Part shown: positions 35,276-47,292 of the stretch, in pieces
Numbering within the stretch: the first letter of the stretch is position 1
How the letters are laid out: the number at the start of each line of letters is the position of its first letter
NCBI GenBank assembly: GCA_961205875.1
Contig: OY540809.1
Span: 11,792,267-11,856,266, forward strand
DNA from: Sialis fuliginosa
Taxonomy: Eukaryota; Arthropoda; Insecta; Megaloptera; Sialidae
Length of the DNA stretch: 64,000 nucleotides
Reading direction: 5' to 3'
Position numbers and translations under genes: made by a program
Notes under the pieces: model-generated
Seen by the model: the letters and a program-made list of their open reading frames with translations, nothing else
Databases searched by the model: none
Told to the model about the DNA's origin: nothing

Positions 35276-35601
35276 TATGAGCTTCAGAAGTTGTCTGCCT
35301 AAAGGTCATAACTGTTTACAACAGATTCAAAAATATTAAGACAAACATCATCGGTTACCTTTTTCTCGGGCGGAGCTTATATAGTTACATAATTTTAAAT
35401 AAAAACACAAATACACGTCCATTTTATTAATTAATTTTATATCAAGTTTAACATATTTAAATATTAAAATTCGGAATATCAAATATTTATTGCCACAAAA
35501 TTTATACTAATACAATTTTAAATATTATAATAATCAAAAACTAAGTTTGTGATAAGTGAATTTGAATGAAAACTGGTCGACGACTTCTGCATCCGACTCT
35601 A
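35276..35601 (-). mobile_element. Family X copy (326 bp)
   Basis: The left end TATGAGCTTCAGAAGTTGTC and right end GACTTCTGCATCCGACTCTA are imperfect inverted repeats. The interior (TTAAGACAAACATCATCGG, TTCTCGGGCGGAGCTTATA, AAGTTTGTGATAAGTGAA) is colinear with 60687-61150, with an internal deletion. Confidence 0.75.
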
Positions 35602-35612
35602 TAATGTTAATA

Positions 35613-35784
35613 AACAATGTTCACGGTAATAAGCGGTAAGTTACCGGCTAGTAACCGGCGAGATTTGATTGGTTGATTTATGAAATTTCTGGCATATTCC
35701 ACCAGAAATTCCATAATCAGCCAATCAAAACTCGCCAATTACAAACCGCTAACTAATCGTTTATGCCGTGAATCCTAACAATGT
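35613..35784. mobile_element. Palindromic MITE (~156 bp) with 8-bp flanking duplication
   Basis: The left arm, beginning TTCACGGTAATAAGCGG, pairs with the right arm, ending TTTATGCCGTGAA. The inner halves, AATTTCTGG and CCAGAAATT, meet at the centre. AACAATGT occurs at 35613-35620 and 35777-35784, a plausible target duplication. The right end has a few extra bases (TCCT) not matched on the left. Confidence 0.7.
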
Positions 35785-38700
35785 AACATGACGTTAAAAA
35801 TTTACATCTTCTATGTCACGTGATACTATAACATACTAGAGAAGATTCAAATCATGTTAGATGATTTAAAGTAAAAAAATTTTATATAAAAAAACTATAT
35901 ATGACATTAGGAATAAGTGCTATATTTGCAATGTATTATATAACAGTTCTAATACATAAAATAATGAAAAATATTTATACTAGACATTCTGGCACATTTG
36001 AAAAATTATCTATGCATATATAAATATACACATACATATATCTGCAGTGACATTTATATTAACTTTTTATTTTTGTCATTTGAGTATACATGTATACATA
36101 GGGGCGTCAGCAAAAAAAATTGCAAAGGAGGGCAACATTGGTAAATAGATAATACCCCTCCCCTAAAAAATAGATCAGATTAGCATAATAATTTTTGTAT
36201 AAATTTAAAATTGTACAGTGGCTTCATTTTTTTTTAATTTAACCTAAATATTAAATTTTCTTTGACTTACAACCTGGAGTGGGAGACAGCCTTGTTAATT
36301 TTTTGCACGTTTATCTTTAATTTTTTACTAGCATTTTACTTTTCAGTTCTAGTCCGACGAAACGACAGAGCTTTTATTATTTAAATTTAAACGCTATATG
36401 TATAAATTTTCATTTGTCTACCTTTTATCCAATATCTGTATTTTTGATATCCATAACTTCTCGTTTCCTCTGAATGAAGTCCAATCAAATCCCTTTTTTT
36501 AAATTGAGGTCGAATCTTTTTGTGAAAGATTTTATTAAGATTTAGATATTTTTTAGTTGAATAAGAAAATATTTTAAAAAGATAACCATTGTGATTTAAA
36601 ATAAACTTAACCTTGACTATAGATATAATTTTAACATTTGAGTTGGTTTAAATGATTTTGACATTTTTATATAAATAATTTTCAAATAAATATATTTTAT
36701 TTCGTTTCTTAATTTTTCCGAAAATATTCATTAATAAAAATACAGTAAAACCAAATCTGTACATGTACATTGCCTAAAAATGTATTTAAATACAAGAAAA
36801 AGGTATTTTTACAAAAATATTGGAGTACTTTTACAAAAAAATACTTATACAATTATTTAATTTAAGTACAAGCGTACACAAAGTATTATTAATAGGTATA
36901 AGTACAAATAGGTACTTAAATGTAACTATTTTTCATTTGATAAGTAGTTAAGTAGAAGTAAGTACAGTTACTAAAAATTTCATTGCCTCCATATCCTATC
37001 ATGAGCCCCGACCAAGATTTTTTGAAAAGCTCCCTTCTACAAAGAAACATGAATTTTTTTGACAACAGAAAAAAGGTCATTGACTTACCGCGTTGCCCCC
37101 CCCCCCCCCCATTAGCCCCAGTCCCTCAGACTAGAGTTTTGTGTACCCCCCCCCCCTCACTTTATAAAGGAGCAATGTAAAACTTATTTAAGTACATATA
37201 CTATTGTACAGCCAGTAGCGTTACCAGAAACTTTTTGAAGGGTGGACCAAAATTTATTTTACAAAAAATAATATATATAAATGTATAAAAGGGGGGAGGT
37301 CTTAGCATCCTTAAACAATCGTAGAATATAACTTGAAGTAAAAAAAACATTGATCTCTTTATGTGATTTTCAATTTTCAACGTTCACAAAGTTTCTTTCA
37401 AGAGTAAAGATATAAAAATTTAAAAACCAATTTCGAAACGAGATCATTAAATTCAATACGTACCTACATAAAACACCCACAGCTTCGTTCTTACGTAAGT
37501 ATTTGTTTTCATAAAGCGTATGTGTCGTATACAATGTATTAGTCTGTCAACTGTTTTTGTCGACATCCAAAATGTTCTCGCAGTGTAATATTTACATCAG
37601 TGTAAATAAAGAAGACGCGGCTATATTTCTTTATGTATATCTTTTACGATGCCCCAGACCTCCAGTTTAATATAAAGCTTTTTTTATAGCAGGAAGTGAA
37701 TTTATCATCTATGGCATTAAATTCCTGTTATAAGAATCTTTTTTTACTCCTTGTATATCAATCTTATTGGAGGTGTTTTTATTACAATTATAATGACATA
37801 TTTAAACTTATCGTGGGTGAAAAATCGCTTTTTTACTACATAAAAATGAAAATTGTATTTTTTTATTTATAGGAAGTGTTAATTATAAACTGCTATATTT
37901 ATATTTTTTTATTAATAGGCATATATTAGTTGTTTACTTACTGTTAATTAGATATTTTTATTAAACTTCTTAAAATAACGAGATAAAAAAATTATGAATT
38001 AATATTTTCTAATTATTTTATTATTTAAAAATCTATGCCCGGTTTCAATAAACAAGTAGTTATCTAGTACATATTGCTTATTCCTTAATTAGATGCTCAC
38101 TTAGCCCTGCAGCAGTGGTGCCATGTTTCATAGGCCAAACAGAATTCATTTTTTAAATAATTTAGCGATGGAGAGGTGCTAGATACCTGTTCTTCTCAGT
38201 TGTTACGTATATAAGGAAATAAATATAACATTTTACAATAAGATTTAAATTCCAATAAAAAAATATCACTTCAATTCAAACCACAAACTCAATTTCAGTT
38301 GATCAGGTGTGATAATTTCTTGAATACTTTTATTGATTACAATTCTCACAATAAGTTAAAATTGGTTTTAATTCCTATGACCCACGCAATCAAATTGAGT
38401 ATGACTAGATTTTACCTGGACACAGTAGCATATATCCTTCACATTAAATCTCATGCTATTAAAAGTCCGTAATGTAATGTTTATTTTGTGAAATAATTAG
38501 TAACACTGACCGACAAAAGAAAAGTTTTGTTTGCTACAAGGTAAACAACAACTTCACAGAATTTATTTAACCAAGAGCGGAAGTGACAGTAACTACCAAT
38601 TTTGACACACGCGGTTGATTTTAGCACCATTTCGCCAATTTTCATTCGATTATATTAAAATTTAAAGACAGTAAAGAAGATAGATAAAATTACAAATTTA

Positions 38701-39734
38701 GTGAATTGCATTAAAATGAGACAAAAATTGTTTGTGTAACAGTAATTTGAATATTGAAAATTGTCGAATTTTGACTGAAAAAAAAGATTTTTTTTCGTAT
38801 AAATCATGATTTTCGAAGAGAATAACTTGACGAGTGTGTATAATTCAAGATTTTTTAGTTAAATTAGGACCGATGGCTCCATTACGAATGATATTTGGTT
38901 GAAGAATTTGATTTAAAAAATATATATATGAATTTGAATGTTTGCATATTGGAAATACGTTTTTTTTTGCAATATCGAACTGATTGAGCAAAACGATGGT
39001 TATTTTTGGATTCAGCGTGCCCAAATCAACTTAGAAAAGTGTACCCTGCAGCAAAATGGCTCTCGGCCATTGTAATATATAAAAAAATATTTTTTTTAAT
39101 TAGTGTGTTAAACTTTAAAATCAAAAAAAATTATTATTAGCCGGAATAAAATTATATTTTATCTAAAAATACCTGGGTGTTATTATTTTCAGAAACACCT
39201 ATAATATTTTTAATTCAAATAAATTAGTTCATTCAACTTTAATGAAATTCCATATAAAAGTAATATATTTTTTTAAATAGTACAATTATTGTACACTGTA
39301 CGTAGATTTGAGTATCTGGTACGGTGAAGAATTTCCAATCATAAACATCAAAGGATTCTTTTGTTAGCAACTGCTAATAATATACAATGTGATCATTATG
39401 TACTTGAACACCTATTAATGCAAATGCGAGCCAATTTTCCTTTGAAAGCCTATCCGTTAATATACCTACGTCTTGAACGGATTTTTAATGTACCTATACA
39501 GTATACATATGTCAAATACACCTGGAAAATACTCACTGTTTTATACATTTTTCTTTTTCGTAGAAAATATGGCGTTTTAGTTATTAGTATAAATAGTAGA
39601 CGCTCGTTATTTTGAATATAATTAATGGCAATTTTATTAACCGAGAAAACTTATTTCTCTTCTTCTTTAAGCAAAAAATACATAATAATAAACTATGTGT
39701 TCAAACTAGACCAAGATTTTTCTCGATTTTGTCT
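35785..39734. other. Long unassigned stretch with homopolymers and hAT-like end fragments
   Basis: No gene is seen. Noted pieces are AGGGGCGTCAGCAAAAAA at 36101; C runs at about 37096-37110 and 37146-37156; CAGTAGCGTTACCAGAAAC at 37213, an orphan hAT-like end with no matching partner; and AGTGCGTATG-free A+T-rich DNA elsewhere. The frame 36983-37180 is a poly-C artefact (PPPPPP) and 39361-39615 has no motif. Confidence 0.4.
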
Positions 39735-40132
39735 CTAAAGCGTCGATTACATTGAGCGAGTTTACAAGCTACAAGCCAGCTTTTTTACAAGCTGCTTGTA
39801 AACTCGCTCAGTGTAATCATGTTCACAAGTTAACAAGCTCCTTGTAAACAATCTGCTACAAAAGTTAAAAGCCGGGCTACTTTACTCGCTGGCTTGTAGG
39901 CTTGTTAGCTTGTTAGCTTCTTAGCTTGCAAACTAGCCGTGTGTCATCATAGTTGATAGTTTGCTAGCTGCTAGCTAGTATTCACAACACGTGGTTTACT
40001 CGCTAACTAGTTGGCTACTGAGCGAGTGGAAAGTTTTGTGTGTCGTCATCACTATCTTACAAGCTAACAAGCCAGCTTGTTACAAGCCGGCTTGTTAGCT
40101 TGTAAACTCGCTCAATGTAATCGACCCTTTAG
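39735..40132. mobile_element. Family T inverted-repeat element (~398 bp)
   Basis: The ends CTAAAGCGTCGATTACATTG and CAATGTAATCGACCCTTTAG are inverted with one mismatch; similarity extends through GAGCGAGTTTACAAGCTA. Just inside the left end the sequence folds back on itself (CTTGTAAACTCGCTCAGTG at 39795), making the left end a hairpin. ACAAGC/GCTTGT motifs recur throughout. No target duplication is evident. A second copy is at 47293-47638. Confidence 0.75.
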
Positions 40133-40607
40133 GTATGTACGATACGATACTAACTTAATATTTTTCGAGACGAGGCCGAGGCGAAATGGTTTTATTTTTC
40201 ACGAGATTATAATTTCGTTGTGATTTATTTTTTAAACAGCTTTTAGATATAACTCATTAAAACTAAAAATCTGTATTTTTCTGACAGTCCAATTTCTGTT
40301 CTTTTTTAACTTCTATTTCCTTTGATGTTGAGATTAAAAACAAAACGAAACCAAGCACAGATTAACAAACACTACAACACTAGTTTTATAAAGACTTTTT
40401 GTTTAACTAATGTCACTAAAGTACATACGTATATAGCACTATTCACCGTTTTTACGTTTTGTTTTTTTTAATTCTAAACTATAATCTATACATTGTGCTT
40501 TCTTATAAATTTAAAAACTATACGATACGGGACACTAGTACAGGAGGTTTGATGTTGTTTTTTTTTTTTAATAATTTGAATTATACTCATTCATTTTTAT
40601 TTAATAA
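40133..40607. other. Unassigned A+T-rich DNA
   Basis: Nothing recognised. Confidence 0.4.
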
Positions 40608-41449
40608 CTAGCTGGACCCACGCGGCTTCGCTCGCGTGGACTACGGAATTATTGTTTAGGATTTAAAAAATATATAGTTGAATTAATTACAAACACTTAA
40701 ATTACCTACCTAACAAAAACGAATCAGAACAAAAAGTATAAATAATTTTTGTTCTATTTAAATTTAAAAGTTAATTATTGAAAACAAAATAAACAATTGA
40801 CAATCAAAAGGAATACCGGCCTGTTCCCTTCCCTCTGCCCTGCGCTTCTAGTTGGTACGTTCCATCGCCATACACGGGTCACCATCGCACGAATAATATT
40901 TTCCCGTATAACATATATTTCGATATTTTCTAAACTATACGACCAAATTGGATGCTGTAAATGGCAAATTATATCTACATTAAGTACTTATGACGATGAA
41001 ATCATTTATTTCGATAAGGATTAATGTTTTGCATGTCATAATTCCACGTAAAAATAACCCAAATAATTTATGTTTTCTTAGTAACATAAAAGCAGTAATT
41101 GTGGCTTAAATATAAAAGTTAGACATATGGTGTCGTGGACTTAATTGTAGAACTTTTGATTCTGCACAATTCTTTAATACATTATTTTGTTCTATATTGA
41201 ACAGTTTAGGCAACGTATTACAAAACAGCGCGCCGACGGCAAAATTTTTTCCGACTTGATTTACTATTATCGTCACTGCTTAGTTGTTATGTTACCTAAC
41301 GTAAAAAAATATAGCCTATAACCTGGCTAGAGAACGTACCTATGAATTAAAAAAAAATACGTAAATCGGATAAGTGGTTCTCGAGTGATAAGGTAACTAA
41401 CGGACAGACAGACAGACAGAGAGACGTTGAGCTTTATATATATTAAGGA
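40608..41449 (-). repeat. Dispersed repeat family V, longest copy
   Basis: It starts ACTAGCTGGACCCACGCGGC, then TTCGCTCGCGTGGACTACGG, and ends with CGGACAGACAGACAGACAG. The order matches, in reverse, 61229-61590 and 14705-15005. The small frame 40797-41024 has no recognised motif. Confidence 0.75.
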
Positions 41450-42114
41450 CTAGCGCATTGGACCCGGTGTTACCAGGCTTAATATCCACAAAATCATAGT
41501 GACTTAAAATATTCAACATCCCCACCCAACATATCTACCCAACATGCTCATCCAACATGCCCACCCAACTTGTGTAAAGCGGAATAAAATCCGTTCAGTA
41601 GTTACTGAGAAAATCATGTAAAATTATATTTTCAAACTCCCAGGAAACACCAGGTCCCATCTTAAGCAATTTCGATATTTTACCTTTCATGGATGTGAAA
41701 TGTTTCTTTATATTTTAATTTTCAATCAATAATTTTTTAAATATTTAATTGTCGACATATGTCAAAAATCATCAAATTGTTAAAATATTTGAAATAGACG
41801 TGATTATAACCTAAATTAATAAAATAAAATACTAAAACCGTAAATTATAGAATTCTGTATTCCATGGCTAGGTACTATGTTTTTATATACCTAAATGACA
41901 GTTATGTTGTGACATCATGGAACAAAACACGACTTGATAAAGATTTTTTGAGTCTTTTGATTTTAAATCTTAAATTTTCATAAGTAATAATAGCCACGAT
42001 ACTGCACAGAAAAATTATCTAATTATTGGTGAAAACCGCATTGAAATCGGTTCTGTAATTCTCGAATCTATAAATCTCATACAAACGAAAATTCATTTTT
42101 ATATATATAGAGAT
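41450..42114 (+). repeat. Dispersed repeat family W, long copy (665 bp)
   Basis: It starts CTAGCGCATTGGACCCGGTG and ends ACGAAAATTCATTTTTATAT-ATATAGAGAT. It contains AAATCCGTTCAGTAGTTACT and ACCGCATTGAAATCGG. A 123-bp deletion derivative with the same two ends is at 54590-54712, and a fragment is at 18297-18445. It sits directly after the V copy. Confidence 0.8.
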
Positions 42115-42375
42115 ATTGAATAAATGTGCCCTTTCTAACCGGGATTAAATTGATTTCCATGTACCAGAGTAATAAAAATACAATATCTCAAAATGTGACA
42201 GCCATACCCAATCTTTCTTACCCCCTCCCATTGCCAATAAATAAATAAATAACTTTTTATGAATTACATTTATTATTTTTGTTATGTTCACGAATTTAAT
42301 TCAACCTTACAAACAATGGCATATTATTTATCTCAAATCTGTCAACATAAAACAAATCCAATTATATAAATCAAA

Positions 42376-42735
42376 TGAGCTACTGACACCAGTCTTGGAT
42401 CATACCCCAGTGTTGAACTATTCTTTAATTAAAAAAAAAACTAATTTATAAATACATATTTGATTATTGTCATTACTGAATCATAATCTATAGACACTTA
42501 ACTGTAAAACAGCTCAATTTGATGACAATCAGTCAATGGGTGTCTATCTAATTTATTCATTAATTATTATATAACAATAGCATCTGATTTACATTGTTTC
42601 AAATTTTATGATTCTTTATTTTGTGTCGTAGTAGGTACTATAAATAAATAATAAATAAATAATAAAGGGCTATAATTTAGAAAACAAACTATGTATATTT
42701 TCGGACTTTGATAATTAAATTAATTTAATAAAGAT
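42376..42735 (-). repeat. Family U partial copy (reverse)
   Basis: GAGCTACTGACACCAGTCTTGG, trimmed and diverged, corresponds to the right end of U; TTTACATTGTTTCAAATTTT and TTTATTTTGTGTCGTAGTA match 46140-46220 and 51740-51800 in reverse. The other end is lost. Confidence 0.65.
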
Positions 42736-42811
42736 GAAAATCAGCCAGCCCTTTTGATTTTTTTGTCGGTTTGTGTGAGTAAATTTTGCTCACGATCACT
42801 CACGAATTGTA

Positions 42812-43522
42812 TTTTTTACTCACGTTCGGTCACGCTTGTGACACAATTTAATATATCATGTTATATATTACATTTTAAAATGTATTTCAGTATACATTGA
42901 GAGTAAATGTATGAAAAAATAGTGAACAAATTTGGATTTTTTTTTAAATATGTTTTTTTTTAATTTATTTCTTGTTGTAATTGCAATATTTTTCTTTTTT
43001 TATTATATTTTGTTAAGAATTTTCTTAAATTTAGGGAATATCAAGGTGCGGATAATGAATTTTTCGGGTCACGGTTGTAACCCTACATGAGCGTAAGCAA
43101 TTTTCTTTTTTTTATATTCGCGCACTTTAATACTTAAATAAATGATTTTTTAAATGTAAAACAACATGAAAAATTATGAAATTTATTATTTATAAAGTAA
43201 GTTATGATGTTCTTTATTTTTTTATCTTTCAAAAGTTACTATTTTTCTCCAAAATTTTAAAAAAATTAAAACTTTGAGAGGCTATACCTCGTGAACAGTT
43301 TAGGATACAGACCTGCGATTTAAAAATTTCAACTTTTCACGTCATTTTCTCTAGAATAAATATACTTTTTATAAAATTCGAATTTAAAATTTTTAAATAT
43401 TTTTTCATGCATTATTCAATTTCTCATAGAAATATGTGTATCAACTCAAAGACATTTTAAAGTTTATTTACCTTACATAATATATCAATTTGTCACGAGC
43501 GAGACCTAGCGTGAGTAAAAAA
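42812..43522. mobile_element. 711-bp inverted-repeat element, TTTTTTACTCACG ends
   Basis: TTTTTTACTCACG then TTCGGTCACGCTTGTGACA on the left mirrors TGTCACGAGCGAGACC then TAGCGTGAGTAAAAAA on the right over 32 bp with a few mismatches. More CTCACGA motifs lie just outside the left end (42790-42805). No coding frame is present. An (AAAAT)n run follows. Confidence 0.55.
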
Positions 43523-43545
43523 TAAAATAAAATAAAATAAAATTT
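43517..43545. repeat. (AAAAT)n microsatellite
   Basis: About five AAAAT/AATAA units in a row. Confidence 0.85.
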
Positions 43546-44243
43546 ATAAAAACAAATTGAAGCTATGTTAAAACAATTCTTATATTTCTTTGTAGTAAAA
43601 TAAATAAAAACATAAAAAATGTTCCCATTCTATACAATACCATAATTATAAAATAAATTTCCACGCATTTATAAATGACCTAAATTCAATATATACATAA
43701 AGCGACAGATTAAAAATAAATTGAATGTATATTGTAAATGTAAACAGCATCGACTGTATGTGTCGATAAACGAACAAATCAATCCATTTTAGTGTCATCG
43801 ACCTCTCCCACTTTATTTTCAATAAAATTATCAAAAAGTTTTAATTAATGTTCAAAGAGCGAGAGTCATTAGTCATTCAAATAAATATGAATTCATATAA
43901 AATTAATACAGTTTAAGTAAGTGTCAATTTAAAACTTTTTATATTCGTTTCCTGTTGAACTTTGTTGACAATTTTGTGATAAAAATAGAAGGGTCTAAAG
44001 AATCTCAGTTGCGCTCACATTTGATCATTGAGAACAGAAAGTATATGTCGTAGGAGTTCTTTTCAGAATCTCAATATTTACAGTTTACGAACATCTATAA
44101 ATCAATCAAATGTATCTATTTTCGACATGTCTTCTCAGAATAAGTAAATAAAAAACGGTTTTTATGCAAAACTTTGCTATATATATAATATCGCTATACG
44201 GAAATTGATTCAAAATATACTTCCCTTATAATAAACTTTATCT
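43546..44243. other. Unassigned A+T-rich DNA
   Basis: Nothing recognised; the minus-strand frame 43646-43834 is not gene-like. Confidence 0.4.
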
Positions 44244-44251
44244 ATACTGAT

Positions 44252-44660
44252 CAGTGGCGTAGTAAGAAAAAAATTCGGGGGGGGGTTAAGCTCGGGGCTC
44301 CCAAAATATTTGAAATTATTTTTAATTTATAATTTTTAATTAAATGATCCAAAATTTTATCTTATGACTAAAAAAAAAAAAAAAAGCTCACACAATTAAA
44401 ATTTGAAGACCTTTTTTGTTTTTTTAGTCACATATGCAAATAAATATATCCATTCATTTCAAAATTATTTTGCATACTTTAAGAACATTGAACATTTCGG
44501 GGGTGGTTATAATCACAAAAAAGGTCATTCCATTAAAAATTGTAAAAATAATTTCATATATTTTAAAAACATAAAATATTTCGAGGGGGGTGGTGGAATA
44601 TTTCGGGGGGGGGGGGTGAACCCCCCCCCCCCCCCCCCCCCTCCCGTTCCTACGCCACTG
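44252..44660. mobile_element. hAT-like element (409 bp) with exact 8-bp TSD
   Basis: The ends CAGTGGCGTAG and CTACGCCACTG are inverted. ATACTGAT is repeated exactly at 44244-44251 and 44661-44668. Long G and C runs (12 G at 44605, 21 C at 44621-44641) lie just inside the right end and can pair with each other. It inserted into a GCGAAAGTAACT-type repeat whose remainder continues at 44669. The frame 44403-44675 reads through the homopolymers and is not a gene. Confidence 0.88.
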
Positions 44661-44740
44661 ATACTGATATTATAAATGCGAAAGTAACTGTGTCTGTCTA
44701 TCTGTTTGTAACCAATCTTGAAACAATAAAAGTCGTAATC
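44661..44740 (+). repeat. GCGAAAGTAACT-type repeat fragment
   Basis: ATTATAAATGCGAAAGTAAC then TGTGTCTGTCTATCTG, as at 24755 and 25430; the hAT-like element sits at its left edge. Confidence 0.65.
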
Positions 44741-45482
44741 ATTAATAATATATTCAAATCTACATGTAGATAATAATTATTCGAAAACAAAACTTATAAT
44801 TTGAAATTTATATGCAAGGAGATTTTATTAGATTCAACTATAACACAAACAAATTGTTGTGTCTGAAGCATTACAAATATAATACATTGTTTTCAATTAC
44901 GAAGATACAGAAAGCAAACAGAAATTCAAAACATCACCTTATGTATAGAAAATTCATCTACTCTATAGCTTCTATATATTCTAACTTCCTATATAATATA
45001 ATTAATTAAATATTTTCAATCGATACTAGTTAAAATAAATTACATTTTTATTTTAAATTCAATTCCTGAAGCATATTCTTTTCTTTTTATAATTATAATT
45101 AAATTATAATACATTATATTTTCCTGACAGCCCCTTCGGCTTTATTGTATCATATTTTGCTAATTTTAAATTCATTAATTTAAAATTTATATAAAGTAAA
45201 GTCTATTATATTATATATAGGTATAATAGATAAATACAGGTAAGATCTACATCAAAAACCCAAAATTACACGAAAATTTATAAAATTTCTTATAAATATA
45301 ATATTACACATTACATTAGTGAAAATCATTTATTTAATATTATATATGAAAAATAAAATATAAACACATATCTTAAAATCGTCACGTGTGAATATGACAA
45401 TGTATAATAAAATCATCATATTTATTTTTTATCACTAAATAAAAATTGAAATGACTCGCCTCGATGCTCTCTATGCATATTT
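44741..45482. other. Unassigned A+T-rich DNA
   Basis: Nothing recognised; the frame 44812-45009 has no motif. Confidence 0.4.
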
Positions 45483-45918
45483 AAGGTACTGTACCTCATT
45501 GTTGAATTCTATTTTAATTAAATGTACTAAATTATAAATATTTGTTGATATTTGATTACTGCCATTACTAAATCATAATCTATGGACATTTAACTCTAAA
45601 ACAGCTTAATTTGATGACAATCGGCCAATAGGTGTCAAAATGGTGGATATTTAAACTAATTATTAGTGTATTCTATTTGTTATTTATAATATTATCATAG
45701 CATCTGCTTTACATTGTTTGAAATTTTACTATTCTTTATTTTATAACTTTTATGCCGAAGTATTTATTATTTTGTAATCATTTGCAAGTGTCCATTACTG
45801 ATTTTACTTTATCCATTATTGGACAAAATAACATAAACAAAATAAAAAGCTATATTTAAAAAAAAAACTATATTTGTTGACTTTGGTAATTAAATTTATT
45901 TGCCTTATATGTTCATAT
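45483..45918 (-). mobile_element. Family U copy (reverse), truncated at one end
   Basis: It starts AAGGTACTGTACCTCATTG and is the reverse complement of the right three quarters of 45919-46441 (shared, in reverse: GATGACAATCGGCCAATAGG, AGCATCTGCTTTACATTGTT, TTACTTTATCCATTA). Its inner end abuts the next copy, giving an inverted pair. Confidence 0.7.
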
Positions 45919-46441
45919 AAGGTACCAGTTATGGCCGCTTAAAGCAAGGTTTACTTTTTTGTGATTGACGGACTTTTTTTGTAATTCTCATGAACTCATG
46001 TTACTTACTCTTTATTAAATAAAATTAATTACCAAAGTTCGCAAATATAGCTTGTTTCTTAAATTATAGCCTTTTATTTTTTTATGTTTTTTCTCTAGTA
46101 ATGGATAAAGTAAAACTAGTAATGAGCACGCAGTGATGAACACTTGCTAATAATTACACAATGATAAGTACTACGACACAAAAGATATAAAAAAAAATCG
46201 TCAAATTTGAAACAATGTTAAGCAGTTGCTATGATAATATAATAAATAATAAATAAATTAAACTAATAATTAGTTTAAATGTCCACCATTGTCTGATTGT
46301 CATCAAAGCACGCAGTAAATGTATATAGATTAATACTCATAAATGATAGTAATCAAATATCAACACATATTTCTAATTCAATACATTTAATTTAAAAATA
46401 TCCATTACTGGGGTCATATCCATAACAGGTGCCAGTACCTT
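45919..46441 (+). mobile_element. Family U element (523 bp)
   Basis: The ends AAGGTACCAGTTATGG and CCATAACAGGTGCCAGTACC-TT are imperfect inverted repeats. It is colinear with 51474-52006. No coding frame is present. Confidence 0.78.
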
Positions 46442-46559
46442 ATTTTCAAATTCAACAGCTGATTTCATATAACGCTATTACATCATAACATCTAACTAAC
46501 TTAGCAATTAAAATGTGTAATTAAAACCACCTTTGACATATTTAATTAATTTTCTGTTA

Positions 46560-46960
46560 TAAATATCTTGACTCCACACAGAGGTGATACCCGAAGAGCT
46601 TAGTAAGCGGAAAACTAGTGAACGATGCACTTGTGCACATGCATATACACATGTACATTGTTATTTATGATTAATACCGCTCTCCTCGAGACTTGTTAAC
46701 CCCGATTTCGCGGTCGTGGTTTCGCACCCCCCGCCGCGTCGGTCGCCACGACCGGCTGCATCGATCTATGAGTGTGTGTGGTTGTACTCGTACGTTACTC
46801 TAGAGTACTCACTACACGTGTTACAGATAAACTGTTCAACTGTCTCTCTCATACTACTTCTTGCTTCATCTTTCTTGTCATCTTTTAGGCTTGCCTTCGT
46901 GATACACTCGATTTATTATCGTGATTTTTTACTTTTCATCATGTTAGTGATAAGTATTGG
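46560..46960 (+). promoter_or_regulatory. CpG-rich island with a polypyrimidine tract, promoter or 5' exon candidate
   Basis: 46700-46765 is G+C- and CpG-rich (CCCCGATTTCGCGGTCG, CCCGCCGCGTCGGTCGCC), unlike everything around it. 46838-46888 is a long pyrimidine-rich tract ending in TCTTTTAG followed by G, a good-looking 3' splice site. The 82-codon frame 46716-46964 spans both and reads Pro/Arg then hydrophobic text with no motif. I infer a transcription start or first-exon region of an unseen gene; a G+C-rich repeat is the alternative. Confidence 0.3.
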
Positions 46961-46989
46961 TTGAGATTGAAAAGTGAATAAGATGAATC

Positions 46990-47044
46990 TTTAAGGTACT
47001 ATAGTCGTCTGTCATTCTAAAGGTCAGAATCGCTTACAACATAT
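46990..47044 (-). repeat. Family X end fragment
   Basis: GTCTGTCATTCTAAAGGTCA then GAATCGCTTACAACA matches the X end at 60700; it is cut by the hAT-like element that follows and resumes as CAACAGATTCTG at 47279. Confidence 0.65.
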
Positions 47045-47278
47045 CAGGGCCGTAACTACCACCGGAATAGCCGGGGCAGCGCCCCGGAGCCCCCGAGGTT
47101 AGGGGGACCCCCTCAGCGTAAATTATTACTAATTTTGTATTGAATAACTTTTTTTTACTAATAAGGAGTAGACTACAGTTTGTTAACTACGAGTATGATC
47201 AAAAAAAGGTCTTCAATTCTGGGGGGGCCCTCGGTCACCTCTTGCCCCCGGGCCCCTGAGCTTCTAGTTACGGCCCGG
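47045..47278. mobile_element. hAT-like element (234 bp), sister of 1681-1943
   Basis: The ends CAGGGCCGTAACTA and TAGTTACGGCCCGG are inverted with one mismatch. CAACATAT (47037-47044) and CAACAGAT (47279-47286) flank it, seven of eight matching. CCGGGGCAGCGCCCCGGAGC lies inside the left end. It interrupts a family X fragment. Confidence 0.8.
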
Positions 47279-47292
47279 CAACAGATTCTGAT

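Noticed and set aside
36983-37180. 65-codon proline-rich frame
   Set aside because: Proline run comes from C homopolymers; no other support.
44403-44675. 90-codon Gly/Pro-rich frame
   Set aside because: Translation of G and C homopolymers at the end of a hAT-like MITE, running past its right terminus.
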